A stretch of DNA of 64,000 nucleotides from Actinospineispora acaciae DSM 45401 (GTDB taxonomy: Bacteria; Actinomycetota; Actinomycetes; Mycobacteriales; Pseudonocardiaceae), in assembly GCF_000620785.1 (NCBI RefSeq), contig NZ_JIAI01000011.1, positions 186,001 through 250,000 on the forward strand, read 5' to 3'. Positions 1-8,696 of this stretch are shown here, one piece after another (within the stretch, counting starts at the first letter, position 1; every line of letters begins with the position of its first letter). The notes under the pieces are model-generated. The model saw only the letters and a program-made list of their open reading frames with translations. It made no database searches and was not told the origin of the DNA. The translations under genes and the position numbers were made by a program.

Positions 1-1247
1 CGTCGCATGGTACTTCGCGGGAGTGGTATGCAACTCCGAACCTGGCGATCAGCCAGAAGATGGTGCCGTTGAACATCCCGCCGACGACGTTCATGCGTGC
101 GCCGGGCGAGGCGCCAGGGTCGTTCGCGTTGGAGAGCGCGATCGACGAGTTGGCGGTCAAGCTGGACATGGACCCGATCGAGCTGCGGATGCGGAACAAC
201 TCGACCGCGCCGCCCGGCAAGGACCTGCAGTGGTCGAGCAAGCATCTCGACGAGTGCTTCCGGATCGGCGCGGCGCGGTTCGGCTGGGCCAACCGGTCGG
301 CATGCGGGCGCATGGACGGGGATTGGCTGGTCGGTCTGGGGACGGCCACGGCGATGTTCCCGGCCATCCGGTTCCCGGCCACGGTCGAGGTCACCTTGGA
401 GGCGGACGACACGGCGGTGGTCGCGACCAGCGGGGCGGACCCGGGGACCGGGCTGCTGACGGTGCTCTCCCTGGTGGGGGCCGAGTCGCTGGACATCTCG
501 CCGGAGAGGGTCACGCCGCTGCTGGGTGACTCGGTGCTGCCGCCGGGGGGTATGTCGGGCGGCTCGACGGCGACGGCGAGCGCGGGCACCGCGATCATGA
601 TCGCGGCGGCCAAAGTGATCGACGAGCTGTTGGCGCTGGCGTCCGGGCCGGACGGGCCGTTCCAGGGTATGGACGTCTCCTATGCGGACGGCCAGGTGCT
701 GGACGGCAACGGTCGGGCGATGACGTTCGGCGAGGTGCTGCGGTCGGTGGGCCGGCCGGCGGTGTTCGCGACGGGGTCGTCGGCGCCGGGCGAGGAGTTG
801 ACCAAGCACTCGTTCAGCTCGTTCGGCGCGCAGTTCTGCGAGGTCCGGGTGCACAGGTGGACGCGCGAGGCGCGGGTGTCGCGGATGCTCGGGGTGTTCG
901 ACTCCGGGCGGATCATCAACCAGCAGACGGCGCGCAGCCAGATCATGGGCGGCATGATCTGGGGGGTGTCGGCGGCGCTGCACGAGGGGTTGGAGATCGA
1001 GGGGAACGGGCGGCTGGCCAACGGTGACCTTGCCGGCTACCTGGTTCCGGTGAACGCGGACATCCCGGATGTGGACGTCCAGTTCGTGGAGTATCCGGAC
1101 ACGCTGCACAACGCGGTCGGGGCGAAGGGGCTGGGCGAGATCGGGATGGTGGGCATGGCGGCGGCCATCGCCAACGCCATCTACAACGCCACGGGCGTCC
1201 GGGTTCGGCACATTCCGATCATGATCGAGGACCTGCTGGACGAGTGA
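1..1247 (+). CDS. Xanthine dehydrogenase/aldehyde oxidase-type molybdopterin-binding subunit, C-terminal part
   Basis: The reading frame is already open at the window edge (first full codon at position 3), so the 5' end lies outside. The visible 414 residues match the C-terminal half of large molybdenum-cofactor subunits of the xanthine oxidase family, which hydroxylate purines, aldehydes or aromatic heterocycles. Signs are the FMRAPGEAPG segment, a GGMSGGSTATASAGTA stretch that in the family contacts the pterin, and KGLGEIGMVG near the end, where the Glu is the family's catalytic base. The FAD and 2Fe-2S subunits would be expected upstream. The substrate cannot be told from this fragment. 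The 3' end overlaps the convergent acetyltransferase gene by 29 bp. Confidence 0.9.
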   Translation, partial: SHGTSREWYATPNLAISQKMVPLNIPPTTFMRAPGEAPGSFALESAIDELAVKLDMDPIELRMRNNSTAPPGKDLQWSSKHLDECFRIGAARFGWANRSACGRMDGDWLVGLGTATAMFPAIRFPATVEVTLEADDTAVVATSGADPGTGLLTVLSLVGAESLDISPERVTPLLGDSVLPPGGMSGGSTATASAGTAIMIAAAKVIDELLALASGPDGPFQGMDVSYADGQVLDGNGRAMTFGEVLRSVGRPAVFATGSSAPGEELTKHSFSSFGAQFCEVRVHRWTREARVSRMLGVFDSGRIINQQTARSQIMGGMIWGVSAALHEGLEIEGNGRLANGDLAGYLVPVNADIPDVDVQFVEYPDTLHNAVGAKGLGEIGMVGMAAAIANAIYNATGVRVRHIPIMIEDLLDE

Positions 1248-1785
1248 GGCTGAGCTGGAAGCGGGTGTAGGTGTCCAGGTCGGCGACCGGGCGGAAACCT
1301 AATCGTTCCAGGACGGCGACGCTCTTGGCGTTGCCGTGGGTGACGCCGGCGAAGATGTCGGTGGCGTCCAGGGCGGTGCGGGCGTAGTCGATCAGGGCGG
1401 CGCAGGCGGCGGTGGTGTAGCCGCGGCCGGTGTGTTCTTCGTCCAGCCAGTAGCCGATGGAGTAGCGCGGTGGGTCCACCGGGTTGAGGTCGGCGCGGCC
1501 TATGAGCCGGTCGTTCAGCCAGATGCCGTAGCGGATGTTCTGGTCGGGCGGGGCTTCGAAGTAGTCGGAGACGCTGTCCGGGGTGGCGCGGCGTTCGTCC
1601 TGGTGATCGCCGTGGCGGCTGATGTGGGCGCGGTTGCGGTCCAGGATCGCGTAGTAGTCGTGGGCGTGCTGTTCGGTCAGTTCGCGCAGGACCAGGCCGG
1701 GGTGCGAGGTGGACAGGTCGGGGTGGCTCGGGCCGGCGGGCGGATCCTGGTCGCCCGGGTCGGTCGGCGTTCCGATGTCGATCAC
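1219..1785 (-). CDS. GNAT family N-acetyltransferase (RimJ/RimL-like)
   Basis: This is a single-domain GNAT protein of about 188 residues. The acetyl-CoA loop is visible in the stretch YWLDEEHTGRGYTTAA, followed by NAKSVAVLERLGFRPVA, the usual C-terminal GNAT signature of RimJ/RimL-type enzymes. These acetylate protein N-termini or small amines; the substrate here is unknown. The frame stays open well upstream, but the sequence before residue ~20 is low-complexity Pro/Asp/Thr, so a GTG at 1785 was chosen; a later start is possible. It is convergent with the molybdenum hydroxylase gene and overlaps its end. Confidence 0.8.
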   Translation of the reverse strand: MIDIGTPTDPGDQDPPAGPSHPDLSTSHPGLVLRELTEQHAHDYYAILDRNRAHISRHGDHQDERRATPDSVSDYFEAPPDQNIRYGIWLNDRLIGRADLNPVDPPRYSIGYWLDEEHTGRGYTTAACAALIDYARTALDATDIFAGVTHGNAKSVAVLERLGFRPVADLDTYTRFQLSLTRPAGPRS

Positions 1786-2020
1786 CTCGGTCGGGGTCGG
1801 GTCGGTGGGGCGGTCATGATCACATCGGACGGGTCGGGGGGCGAGCTTCGACACCCGGTTTGGTGAGTCGGGGCTAGTCGGGCGGTAGCCGATACACCGA
1901 CCAGACGGTCGGGGTCCGCATGTCTCATGATCGGCGCCGTCTGGTATCTGTTCGTGCTCGGAACGAGTTCGTGTCGCGGCGACCGCGGTCGATTGGCGCG
2001 CCGATGTCGGAGGGGGACCT

Positions 2021-3046
2021 ATGGCTGTATGGATGGTTCGCTGCGGCAAGCGCGGTGAGGGCGGGGAGACCCTGGCGCTCGAGAAGGGCGTTGTCGGCAT
2101 CGGCTGGGGAGAGCTGGGCGATCTGACCGGCCTCGCGTCCCTCGATGAGGTGCGAGAACGTGTGGCCGCTTCGTATCCCAACGAGAAGCCGGGGACTCTG
2201 GAGAACTGGTCGCGTCAGGTCAACACGTTCCTGAACTGGATCAAGCCTGAGGAGATCGTCGCCCTGCCCCTCAAGGAGAGTCCGTCCGTCGCCTTCGGCC
2301 GTGTGACCGGTGAGTACCGGTACGACGCCACGGCTCCGCCGCCGTTGATGCATCAGCGCTCGGTCGAGTGGGTTCGGGAAGACGTTCCACGGCACAACAT
2401 CCAACAGGACCTTCTCTATTCTCTTGGCGCATTCCTCACGGTATGTCGGATATCTCGAAATAATTCCGAACAGCGAGTCTTGGAAATTCTGCGGAGCGGC
2501 CTGGACTCGGGTCCGGGAAACGGTCACGTTGAGGACGTCGTCGAGGATTCCAAGTCTGGTTTTTCTGACATCGGCCAGTTGGGTCGAGACCAGATAGAGA
2601 TTTTGATTGGGAATAGGTTCAAAGGTCACGATCTCGCCCGTCTGGTGGGTGAGATTCTGAAATGTGATGGGTTCGTCGTTGACGTCTCCCCCGCGGGGCC
2701 TGACGGCGGGGTCGATATTCTCGCCGGCGAGGGGAGGATGGGTCTTGAAGGGACGCGGCTCGCGGTCCAGGTCAAGTCTGGTGCGACGGTCTGTGATGCG
2801 CCGACCCTCCGACAACTTCAAGGCGTGATGAGCAATTTTGGTGCAACCCATGGGCTCCTGGTTAGCTGGGGCGGGTTCACGAAGGCGGCGAAGGTGGAGT
2901 CCCGCCGCCTTTTCTTTCAGGTCCGACTGTGGGATTCTGGCGATGTAATCGATCGGGTTCAGTCGCTGTATGAAAGTTTCCCTCCGGAGTTGAGAGCGGA
3001 GATTCCGATCAGGCGGATTTGGACGGTGGCTGTCGAGTCCGACTAG
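2021..3046 (+). CDS. Mrr-like restriction endonuclease with N-terminal EVE/PUA-like domain
   Basis: This 341-residue protein has two parts. Residues ~1-110 (starting MAVWMVRCGK, with GVVGIGWGELGDL) resemble the small EVE/PUA-like modules that precede nuclease domains in modification-dependent restriction enzymes. Residues ~190-320 carry the Mrr-type PD-(D/E)XK core: D232 in GGVDILAG and Q250-x-K252 in AVQVKSG, followed by a helix ending in THGLLVSWGGFTKAA. Mrr-family proteins cut foreign or modified DNA. A clear ribosome site (GGAGGGGGACC) precedes the ATG. The gene shows more A/T-rich codons than its neighbours, for example around 2440-2480 and 2560-2680, which suggests acquisition. No methylase or partner gene is adjacent. 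Confidence 0.8.
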   Translation: MAVWMVRCGKRGEGGETLALEKGVVGIGWGELGDLTGLASLDEVRERVAASYPNEKPGTLENWSRQVNTFLNWIKPEEIVALPLKESPSVAFGRVTGEYRYDATAPPPLMHQRSVEWVREDVPRHNIQQDLLYSLGAFLTVCRISRNNSEQRVLEILRSGLDSGPGNGHVEDVVEDSKSGFSDIGQLGRDQIEILIGNRFKGHDLARLVGEILKCDGFVVDVSPAGPDGGVDILAGEGRMGLEGTRLAVQVKSGATVCDAPTLRQLQGVMSNFGATHGLLVSWGGFTKAAKVESRRLFFQVRLWDSGDVIDRVQSLYESFPPELRAEIPIRRIWTVAVESD

Positions 3047-3061
3047 CTTGAGGAGTGTCGG

Positions 3062-3901
3062 GTGAGCGTCGAGGAGATCCGGGTCAGGGATGAACCCGTC
3101 GGTGACGGGCAGCACCTGCTGATTTCTACGCACGCCTGGTGGAGCGGGTCGTACAGCTTCCTGTCCGAGGGGCGGGAGGGTGTTCCTCGGTTGCGCTACA
3201 TGTGCTTGGTCGAGCACCGCCGTGACCTCTGGATTCCGGCGGACCCTGCCGATGACTGGCTGCTCGACCGTCGACGCACCGGCCGGCGGATCTGGTTACT
3301 CGGCTCCGAAAAGCAGGCCCGAGCCGACGGCATCGACCTCGACAACAGCCACAATGCCTACCTGACCGACGGGCGGCGTCGGGCCGCATACGGGGACTTC
3401 TACCCCCGCGCCGGCAGCCCGCCACAGCCGCGGCAGGGGCGGTGGACACAACCCGACCGAGACTTTCTCGCCGCCTTGCCGCGCGACGCCGGCGAGATGC
3501 TGCGACGGCTGGAACGAGACAGCCGCAACAGATCACCGTCCGCGCCGTTCCGGTATGCCGTTGACCTTCTGCGCAGCGGCCTGGCCCCGGCCGAGATCCG
3601 CGCCGTCGTCTATCGGGCGCTGCGAGGACTCGACGGGATCGAGCCCCTCCGCCGGACAACCGACGTCGACGGAAGAACCTGCCTCGCCCTGCCGCACCAG
3701 ACCGCCAGGGAACGCCACGAGCTGCTCATCGACCCGAACACCGGTCTCTACGCGGGCGAACGAACGACAGTCATCGACGACTCGGGGTCGGTTCCCGCGG
3801 GTACGGTCACCTCAACCACCAGCGCTCTTATCGGCGTCGTCGACCGCCTTGGCGACATCCCCGAAGAGATGAACGCGCAACGCCGCGACGGCACACCATG
3901 A
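3062..3901 (+). CDS. CU044_5270-like protein without the membrane anchor
   Basis: The 279-residue product resembles the C-terminal domain of the actinobacterial CU044_5270 family: a FLAALPRDAGEMLRRLERD segment, AVDLLRSGLAPAEIRAVVYRAL, then GLDGIEPLRR and a beta-rich tail. Family members usually have an N-terminal cytoplasmic tail and a transmembrane helix and sit beside sigma factor genes, so they are thought to be regulatory. Here no membrane segment and no sigma gene are present, which suggests a soluble derivative. The GTG start is preceded by GAGGAG. The stop codon overlaps the next gene as ATGA, so the two are probably translated together. Function is unknown. Confidence 0.65.
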   Translation: MSVEEIRVRDEPVGDGQHLLISTHAWWSGSYSFLSEGREGVPRLRYMCLVEHRRDLWIPADPADDWLLDRRRTGRRIWLLGSEKQARADGIDLDNSHNAYLTDGRRRAAYGDFYPRAGSPPQPRQGRWTQPDRDFLAALPRDAGEMLRRLERDSRNRSPSAPFRYAVDLLRSGLAPAEIRAVVYRALRGLDGIEPLRRTTDVDGRTCLALPHQTARERHELLIDPNTGLYAGERTTVIDDSGSVPAGTVTSTTSALIGVVDRLGDIPEEMNAQRRDGTP

Positions 3902-6900
3902 GCCGAGGGCGGGAGTTGGTGCGCGAGCTTGATCCGTTGGCGTTTCCGGAGCGGGAGCGGCGGCTGGCGGCCGTTGCGCGCGAGCTTGATCCGGTGGGGC
4001 TGCGGGCGTTGGTGTCGGAGCTTGCGGACGGTGGGGGGTACGGGCGGGCGCTCGGGTTGCGGCTGGCCGTCATCGGTGGCGACGGCGGGTACGTCGAACA
4101 GTGCCTGACCTCGGCGGATACCGGGTTGCGGCGGCGGGCGTTGGTCGCGGCGGTGCGGATGGGGGTGGCGGCCGAGGCGGTCGTCGAGCTGGTCGACGAG
4201 CTGCCGGCGGCGTTGCGGCGGGCGCTGTACCAGGCGGTTCGGGCGCATGGGCGGACGGAGTTGGCGGAGTCGCTGCTGGCCAGGGTGCGCGGGCGGTTCG
4301 GCGACGCGGAGGCCGCGGCCGTGCTGCCTGGCTGCTCGGGGCGGACGGTGGCGGCGGTCCTGCCGGAGCTGAGCCACGCGGTGGGGAGCTGGCGCGCGCT
4401 CGCGCGGCGGCATACCGGCGTGCTGCTCGACCACCTGGAGGACGAGCTGGGTCGGACGCCCCGGGTGCACTGGTCGGCGCTGTGGGCCCGGGTCGGTGGG
4501 GCGGTGCTGGTCGAGGCCGCCGCGACCGAGCCGGAGCGGGTGTTCGGGCTGCTGGAGCGCACGGCGGGCGAGGTCGCCATCCCGGCTCGGCTGCGGCGCA
4601 CGATCGGCGGCCTGGCCAGGCACGACCCGGCGCGGCTGTTGCGGCTGCTGGTCGATCCGCGCCGGGTGGGGCCGGTCCCGGGCGGTCGACGGCTGTGGCG
4701 GGCGTTGGCTGGCGCGGGCGATGAGGACCTGGTCGCGCTGGCGCGGGTGTTGGGCGGTCGGCAGCTCGTAGCGTTTCTGCACTGGTTGCCGCCGTCGCGG
4801 CGGGCGGCGGTGTATGCGGGCGCGGTCGGCGAGCGGGATCTGGTGGCCTACGGGGTGCCGCTGGGTGCGTTGGACGAGCTGCCGTGGTGGGCTCGGGACG
4901 CCGAGGCGCGGCGTCTGCTCGCGTTGCGCGTTGTCGCGGACGATCCGGACGTGCGGCTCGCGGTCACGGCGCGGACCCGGTGGGAGTCGGCGGCGCCGGT
5001 GCTGGCCGAGGCGATCCGGCGGCCGCTGGCGGAGGAGCGCGCCCGGGCGTACAGGCTGGACATCGCGGCGGCCGCGGCCACCCGGGACCCGGAGCTGTTC
5101 GGCGGGCACCTGGCCACGCTGACCCGGCTGCGCAACGAGCAGGACCCGGTGCGGGCGGCCGCCCTGGAGGCCCTCGCCGCCGTCCCGCCGTGGCTGTTCC
5201 GCACCGGAGACGTGCCGGTGCTGGCCGGGCTGATCACCGATGCCTCGCAGGCGCGGGACTGCTCCTGGCAGACCAGGTCGGCGGTGAACCGGCTGGCCAC
5301 CCGGCTCATCCGGGAGGGCGCGGCGACCCGGCGCCCGGCGCTGGCCGACCGCGGGCTGGACGCGCTGGGACGCTTCGGTGGCCAGGTGAGCGTGCCCGGG
5401 CTGGCCGGGCTGGACCGGGAGCTGCCGCGCGGCGCCGAGCACGAGGTGTTCGCCGCGCTGCGGCCCAGGATCGAGGCCGACGCGCGGCGCGGGTTCTTCG
5501 GCGTGGCGCTCGCGCTGGCCGCCGGGCTGGGGCGGCGGGCGTGGCGGATGCCGGAGCTGCAGGAGTACGTCGACCGGGCGCGGCGGGCGCCGAACGACAG
5601 CACGGTGCGCGAGGCGGTCCGGCTGTGGCTCGCGCCGCCGGCGAGCCGGGCCGAGCGGGTCGAGCGGGTGCTGCGCGACGACCGCTCGACGATCACGATT
5701 GACGCGGTGCGGGACGCCGTGGGTTGGCTGCGGACGGATCTGCTCGACCAGGTGCTCACAGCGGACGCGCGCGGGCGGTTCCTGGCGCGCGGGGTGCGGT
5801 ACGTGCCCATGTTCCGCCGGTGCTTCCACGCCTGGCTGCCCCGCCAGTGCGCGCGGTATCGGGAGCTGCTCGCCGAGCTGGCCGGTGACGAGCAGGTGCC
5901 CCAGCACGAGCGGGTGCGGGCGATCGGCTCGATGCGGGCGCTGCCGGGGTCGACGGCGACGCTGCGCCGGCTGGCCGGGGCGAAAGAGGTCGCCGATGCG
6001 GAGGCCGCGCTGGCGGCGTTGGCCTGGACCGAGGAGCCCTCGGACGTGCTGGCCGAGCTGCTGGCACTGGCCGACACCGACCGGGCACGGGTGGCGGTGT
6101 ACGCGGCGACCCGGTGCGCGCGGTTCGTGGCGCCCGGACCGCTCGGCGGGATACTCGCGCCGGTGCTGTCCGCGCCCAAGGTGACCGCCCGCAAGGAAGC
6201 CGTGCGGCTCTGCGCCGAGCTTCGGGTGCCGGGCGCGCCCGCGCTGGTCGGGCGGGTGTACCGGGCGCCGGGCCAGCACCGGGACGTGCGGCGCGCGGTG
6301 ATCTCGGCGTGCCGGCTGCTGCTGGACGAGCCGGCCGCGTGGGAGGTCCTGACCGATGCCTCGACCGCCGAGCCCGCGATCTCGACGGCCCTGCTGGAGA
6401 CCGCGCCGGACGGTGTGCCCGAGCGCCACCGGGGCCGCTACACCGAGCTGGTGCGTGCGGTCGCGGCCTCGGCGGACCCGGACACCGCGCGGCGCGGGCT
6501 GGGGGTGCTGCCGAGCTGGAGCCGCTGGGACGCCGCCGGGCCCGGGTTCCTGGTACCGCTGGTCACCGACCTGGCGTCGACGGCGACCTGGCGTCACGCC
6601 CTCACCGCGCTGACCACCGTCGCCGCCACGACCGGCGATCCGGCCCCGGTGCTGGCGGCCGCGAGCGGCCTACTCGCCGGGGGCGACGCCGACGGGCATG
6701 GCCCGGACCGTGACCGTGACCTGCCCGCCCGGCAGCGGCTCCAGGCACTGGCCGGGGAGGTCGCGGCGGCCGCCGCCCACGACACCGGCCGCCCGCTGGC
6801 CACCGCGCTGTCCGCGCTGCTCGCCGACGAGCCGCACCGCGCCACCGCCGTCGAGCTGGCGCTGGCCGCCGTGCCCTGGGAGGCGGCCGACCCGGCGCCG

Positions 6901-7191
6901 TTGCTCGCCGCGCACGAGTTGGCCGCGAGCGCGGTACTTCGGGCGCGGGCCACCGGTGCGCTGCGGTCCGGGCTGGGTTCGGTGGTGTCCCGGTTGCCGT
7001 CGGACCGGCTGTTGGCGATGGCGCGCGGGCTTGCCGAGGATGCCCCGATCTTCGCGGTCGCCGTGGTCGGGGTGGCGGGCGCCGAGGCGGGCTGGCAGCG
7101 GCCGTGGCGGGACCTGTTGGATCGGCTGCGTGATCACCCCGACCCGGACGTCCGCCGGGACGCGCTGGACACGTTCACCGGTCGCGAGTAG
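3898..7191 (+). CDS. Very large HEAT-repeat-like protein (1097 residues)
   Basis: The protein is almost entirely Leu/Ala/Arg-rich alpha-helical repeats of about 35-45 residues, as in HEAT/ARM solenoids (for example PALVGRVYRAPGQHRDVRRA and DPDVRRDALDTF near the C-terminus). No catalytic motif, signal peptide or membrane segment is visible. Proteins of this size and composition are widespread in actinomycetes and are annotated only as HEAT-repeat proteins; a scaffold role is the usual guess. It starts at an ATG overlapping the stop of the CU044_5270-like gene, so the two form a transcription unit. Opposite-strand frames of similar length are by-products of the extreme GC bias. Confidence 0.8.
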   Translation: MSRGRELVRELDPLAFPERERRLAAVARELDPVGLRALVSELADGGGYGRALGLRLAVIGGDGGYVEQCLTSADTGLRRRALVAAVRMGVAAEAVVELVDELPAALRRALYQAVRAHGRTELAESLLARVRGRFGDAEAAAVLPGCSGRTVAAVLPELSHAVGSWRALARRHTGVLLDHLEDELGRTPRVHWSALWARVGGAVLVEAAATEPERVFGLLERTAGEVAIPARLRRTIGGLARHDPARLLRLLVDPRRVGPVPGGRRLWRALAGAGDEDLVALARVLGGRQLVAFLHWLPPSRRAAVYAGAVGERDLVAYGVPLGALDELPWWARDAEARRLLALRVVADDPDVRLAVTARTRWESAAPVLAEAIRRPLAEERARAYRLDIAAAAATRDPELFGGHLATLTRLRNEQDPVRAAALEALAAVPPWLFRTGDVPVLAGLITDASQARDCSWQTRSAVNRLATRLIREGAATRRPALADRGLDALGRFGGQVSVPGLAGLDRELPRGAEHEVFAALRPRIEADARRGFFGVALALAAGLGRRAWRMPELQEYVDRARRAPNDSTVREAVRLWLAPPASRAERVERVLRDDRSTITIDAVRDAVGWLRTDLLDQVLTADARGRFLARGVRYVPMFRRCFHAWLPRQCARYRELLAELAGDEQVPQHERVRAIGSMRALPGSTATLRRLAGAKEVADAEAALAALAWTEEPSDVLAELLALADTDRARVAVYAATRCARFVAPGPLGGILAPVLSAPKVTARKEAVRLCAELRVPGAPALVGRVYRAPGQHRDVRRAVISACRLLLDEPAAWEVLTDASTAEPAISTALLETAPDGVPERHRGRYTELVRAVAASADPDTARRGLGVLPSWSRWDAAGPGFLVPLVTDLASTATWRHALTALTTVAATTGDPAPVLAAASGLLAGGDADGHGPDRDRDLPARQRLQALAGEVAAAAAHDTGRPLATALSALLADEPHRATAVELALAAVPWEAADPAPLLAAHELAASAVLRARATGALRSGLGSVVSRLPSDRLLAMARGLAEDAPIFAVAVVGVAGAEAGWQRPWRDLLDRLRDHPDPDVRRDALDTFTGRE

Positions 7192-7367
7192 GCCACTTCG
7201 CACCAGTGGGTGACGGTGACATCGTCGCCGACGGCGAGCGTGCCGGCCGGGGGGCGGGACGACGAACCTTGGCACCGAAGGACACCCCCGCCGGTGGTGG
7301 CGCGGCGGTTGTGACGGTGTGCTGAAACCCGCGACTCGGTGTGTTCACACGCCCGACTCGCGGGGGG

Positions 7368-8189
7368 TTAGGGCGTGAGCTGGCGTGCCACGGCGAGGGG
7401 GCCGGGTTGGTCGTGCTGGTGTAGGACGCTGAGGACTACCTGGTCGGCGCCGGCGCGGAGGTGTTCGTTCACGCGGGCTTTGATCGTGTCGGTGTTGCCC
7501 CAGGCCACGAGGGCGTCGACGAGGGGGTCGCTGAGGGTGGAGATGTCGTCGTCGGTGAAGCCCATTCGGCGGGCGTTCTCGGGGTAGCCGCCGACGCCGC
7601 CGAGCAGGAACCGGAGGGGGCCTCGGGCGGTTTCTCGGGCGGATTCCGGGTTGGTGTCCAGGACCACCATCTGGTCGATGACGAGTGTGGAGTCGGGGCC
7701 GAGGAGGTGGCGGGCGTGCGCGGTGTAGGCGGGCGTGACCAGTAGTGGGACGGCGCCGGCGGATCGGTCGCGGGCGAGCGCGAGCTTGCGCGGGCCTAGG
7801 GCGGCCAGGATTCTGCGGTGCGCGGGGACCGGGGGGTCGGAGGCGTCGAGGCGGTCAAGGAACTCGTTGAGCGCGCGCAGCGGTCGCGGTGCCTGCGGGC
7901 CGCCGAGGCCGACCAGGAGCCGGCCGGGGTGGGTGGCTTCGAGGCCGGCGTAGAGGTCGATCACGTCGTCGGGAGTGTAGGAGCCGAGCTGGATGATCGC
8001 GGGCGCGACCGGGATGGCCATGGTGGCGCGGACGAGCTTCGCCAGCGGGTCGAGGGTGGTGAGCTGGCCGCCCGCCACCCAGATCGCGGAGTAGCCGAGC
8101 TTCTCGATCTCGATCGCGGCGTCCAGGTAGGAGTCGTCCTCGGACACCTCCAGCGCCACGCCGATCGGTCCCATGTCGAGTGTCGTCAT
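7368..8189 (-). CDS. F420-dependent LLM-class oxidoreductase (TIGR03620-like)
   Basis: This 273-residue luciferase-like monooxygenase is a TIM-barrel protein of the type that uses reduced coenzyme F420 (or FMN). Signs are EKLGYSAIWVAGG near the N-terminus, HPGRLLVGLGG in the middle, and a C-terminal VDALVAWGNTDTIKARVNEHLRAGADQVVLSVL, where the helix binds the cofactor in the family. Length and order match the TIGR03620 group found in F420-making actinobacteria. Substrate unknown. A MerR-type promoter lies immediately upstream, with its predicted transcription start at about the ATG, so the mRNA is likely leaderless. The cupin gene upstream runs in the same direction, 34 bp away. Confidence 0.85.
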   Translation of the reverse strand: MTTLDMGPIGVALEVSEDDSYLDAAIEIEKLGYSAIWVAGGQLTTLDPLAKLVRATMAIPVAPAIIQLGSYTPDDVIDLYAGLEATHPGRLLVGLGGPQAPRPLRALNEFLDRLDASDPPVPAHRRILAALGPRKLALARDRSAGAVPLLVTPAYTAHARHLLGPDSTLVIDQMVVLDTNPESARETARGPLRFLLGGVGGYPENARRMGFTDDDISTLSDPLVDALVAWGNTDTIKARVNEHLRAGADQVVLSVLHQHDQPGPLAVARQLTP

Positions 8190-8196
8190 TGGTCCG

Positions 8197-8227
8197 AGGC
8201 TAAGACCTGAACATAACTTCAGGTCAA
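8197..8227 (-). promoter_or_regulatory. MerR-type promoter with 22-bp dyad in a 19-bp spacer
   Basis: Reading the minus strand, TTGACC (8227-8222) and TAGCCT (8202-8197) are separated by exactly 19 bp, and a dyad GACCTGA-N8-TCAGGTC (8204-8225) fills the spacer. A 19-bp spacer filled by a dyad is the hallmark of promoters activated by MerR-family regulators such as SoxR or CueR. Only 7 bp separate the -10 box from the ATG of the LLM oxidoreductase, which suggests a leaderless mRNA. No merR gene is in the window. Confidence 0.6.
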
Positions 8228-8526
8228 GGCGTCGGGGAGGTGTCCTTGAGCTCGATCTCGACGAACGCCAGGAAGGCGTCGCCGGTGTTGACCACGTCGT
8301 GTTCGGCGCCGGCGGCGCGGGCGTAGGACTGGCCGGCGCGCAGTTGGGAGACGGTCACCGAGCCGTCCGAGGCGTGCGCGCTGATCTGGCCGTCGACGAC
8401 CGGGACGACCACGTAGTCGTGCTCGTGGCGGTGGTGGCCGGTGCGGGTGCCGGGCTCGAAGTCCCAGCGGGTCACCCGCACCTGGTGGTCGTCGTGCTGG
8501 ACTGTGGCGCGCGCGGTGGTCGTCAT
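8224..8526 (-). CDS. Small cupin-domain protein
   Basis: The 100-residue product is a single cupin barrel: GTRTGHHRHEHDYVVVPVVDG gives the first metal-binding cupin motif with three His and a Glu, and AGQSYARAAGAEHDVVNTGD gives the second. Such small cupins act as metal-dependent dioxygenases, isomerases or ligand sensors; nothing here decides which. The ATG at 8526 was chosen, although a TTG three codons earlier is also possible. Its 3' end overlaps the -35 box of the LLM oxidoreductase promoter. A possible TetR gene remnant lies just upstream on the other strand. Confidence 0.75.
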   Translation of the reverse strand: MTTTARATVQHDDHQVRVTRWDFEPGTRTGHHRHEHDYVVVPVVDGQISAHASDGSVTVSQLRAGQSYARAAGAEHDVVNTGDAFLAFVEIELKDTSPTP

Positions 8527-8563
8527 CGTGGTCAAGGATAGGTCTTGCGCGTGCGGTCAGGCC

Positions 8564-8650
8564 CGGGACGTCTTCCTCCACGACGAGAACGAAGGAGAGG
8601 AGCGCACCCGGCGGCTGCTGGGGATCGTGCTCGACGGGCTGCGCGCCTAG
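8564..8650 (+). pseudogene. Possible remnant of a TetR-family regulator C-terminus
   Basis: The last 28 codons before the stop at 8648 read RDVFLHDENEG...RRLLGIVLDGLRA, which looks like the final helix of a TetR-family repressor (these often end in a similar LLDGL-type helix). There is no room for the rest of the gene between this piece and the cupin start, so if real it is a truncated leftover. The match is short and could be chance. Confidence 0.3.
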
Positions 8651-8696
8651 AGTGGGCTGCGTCATAGCCCACACGGGTGAGAATCGGTTCTCCATC

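Noticed and set aside
3748..6597. Very long open frame on the minus strand opposite the repeat protein
   Set aside because: It is Arg/Pro/Gln-rich with no domain, a by-product of the GC-biased third positions of the real plus-strand gene.
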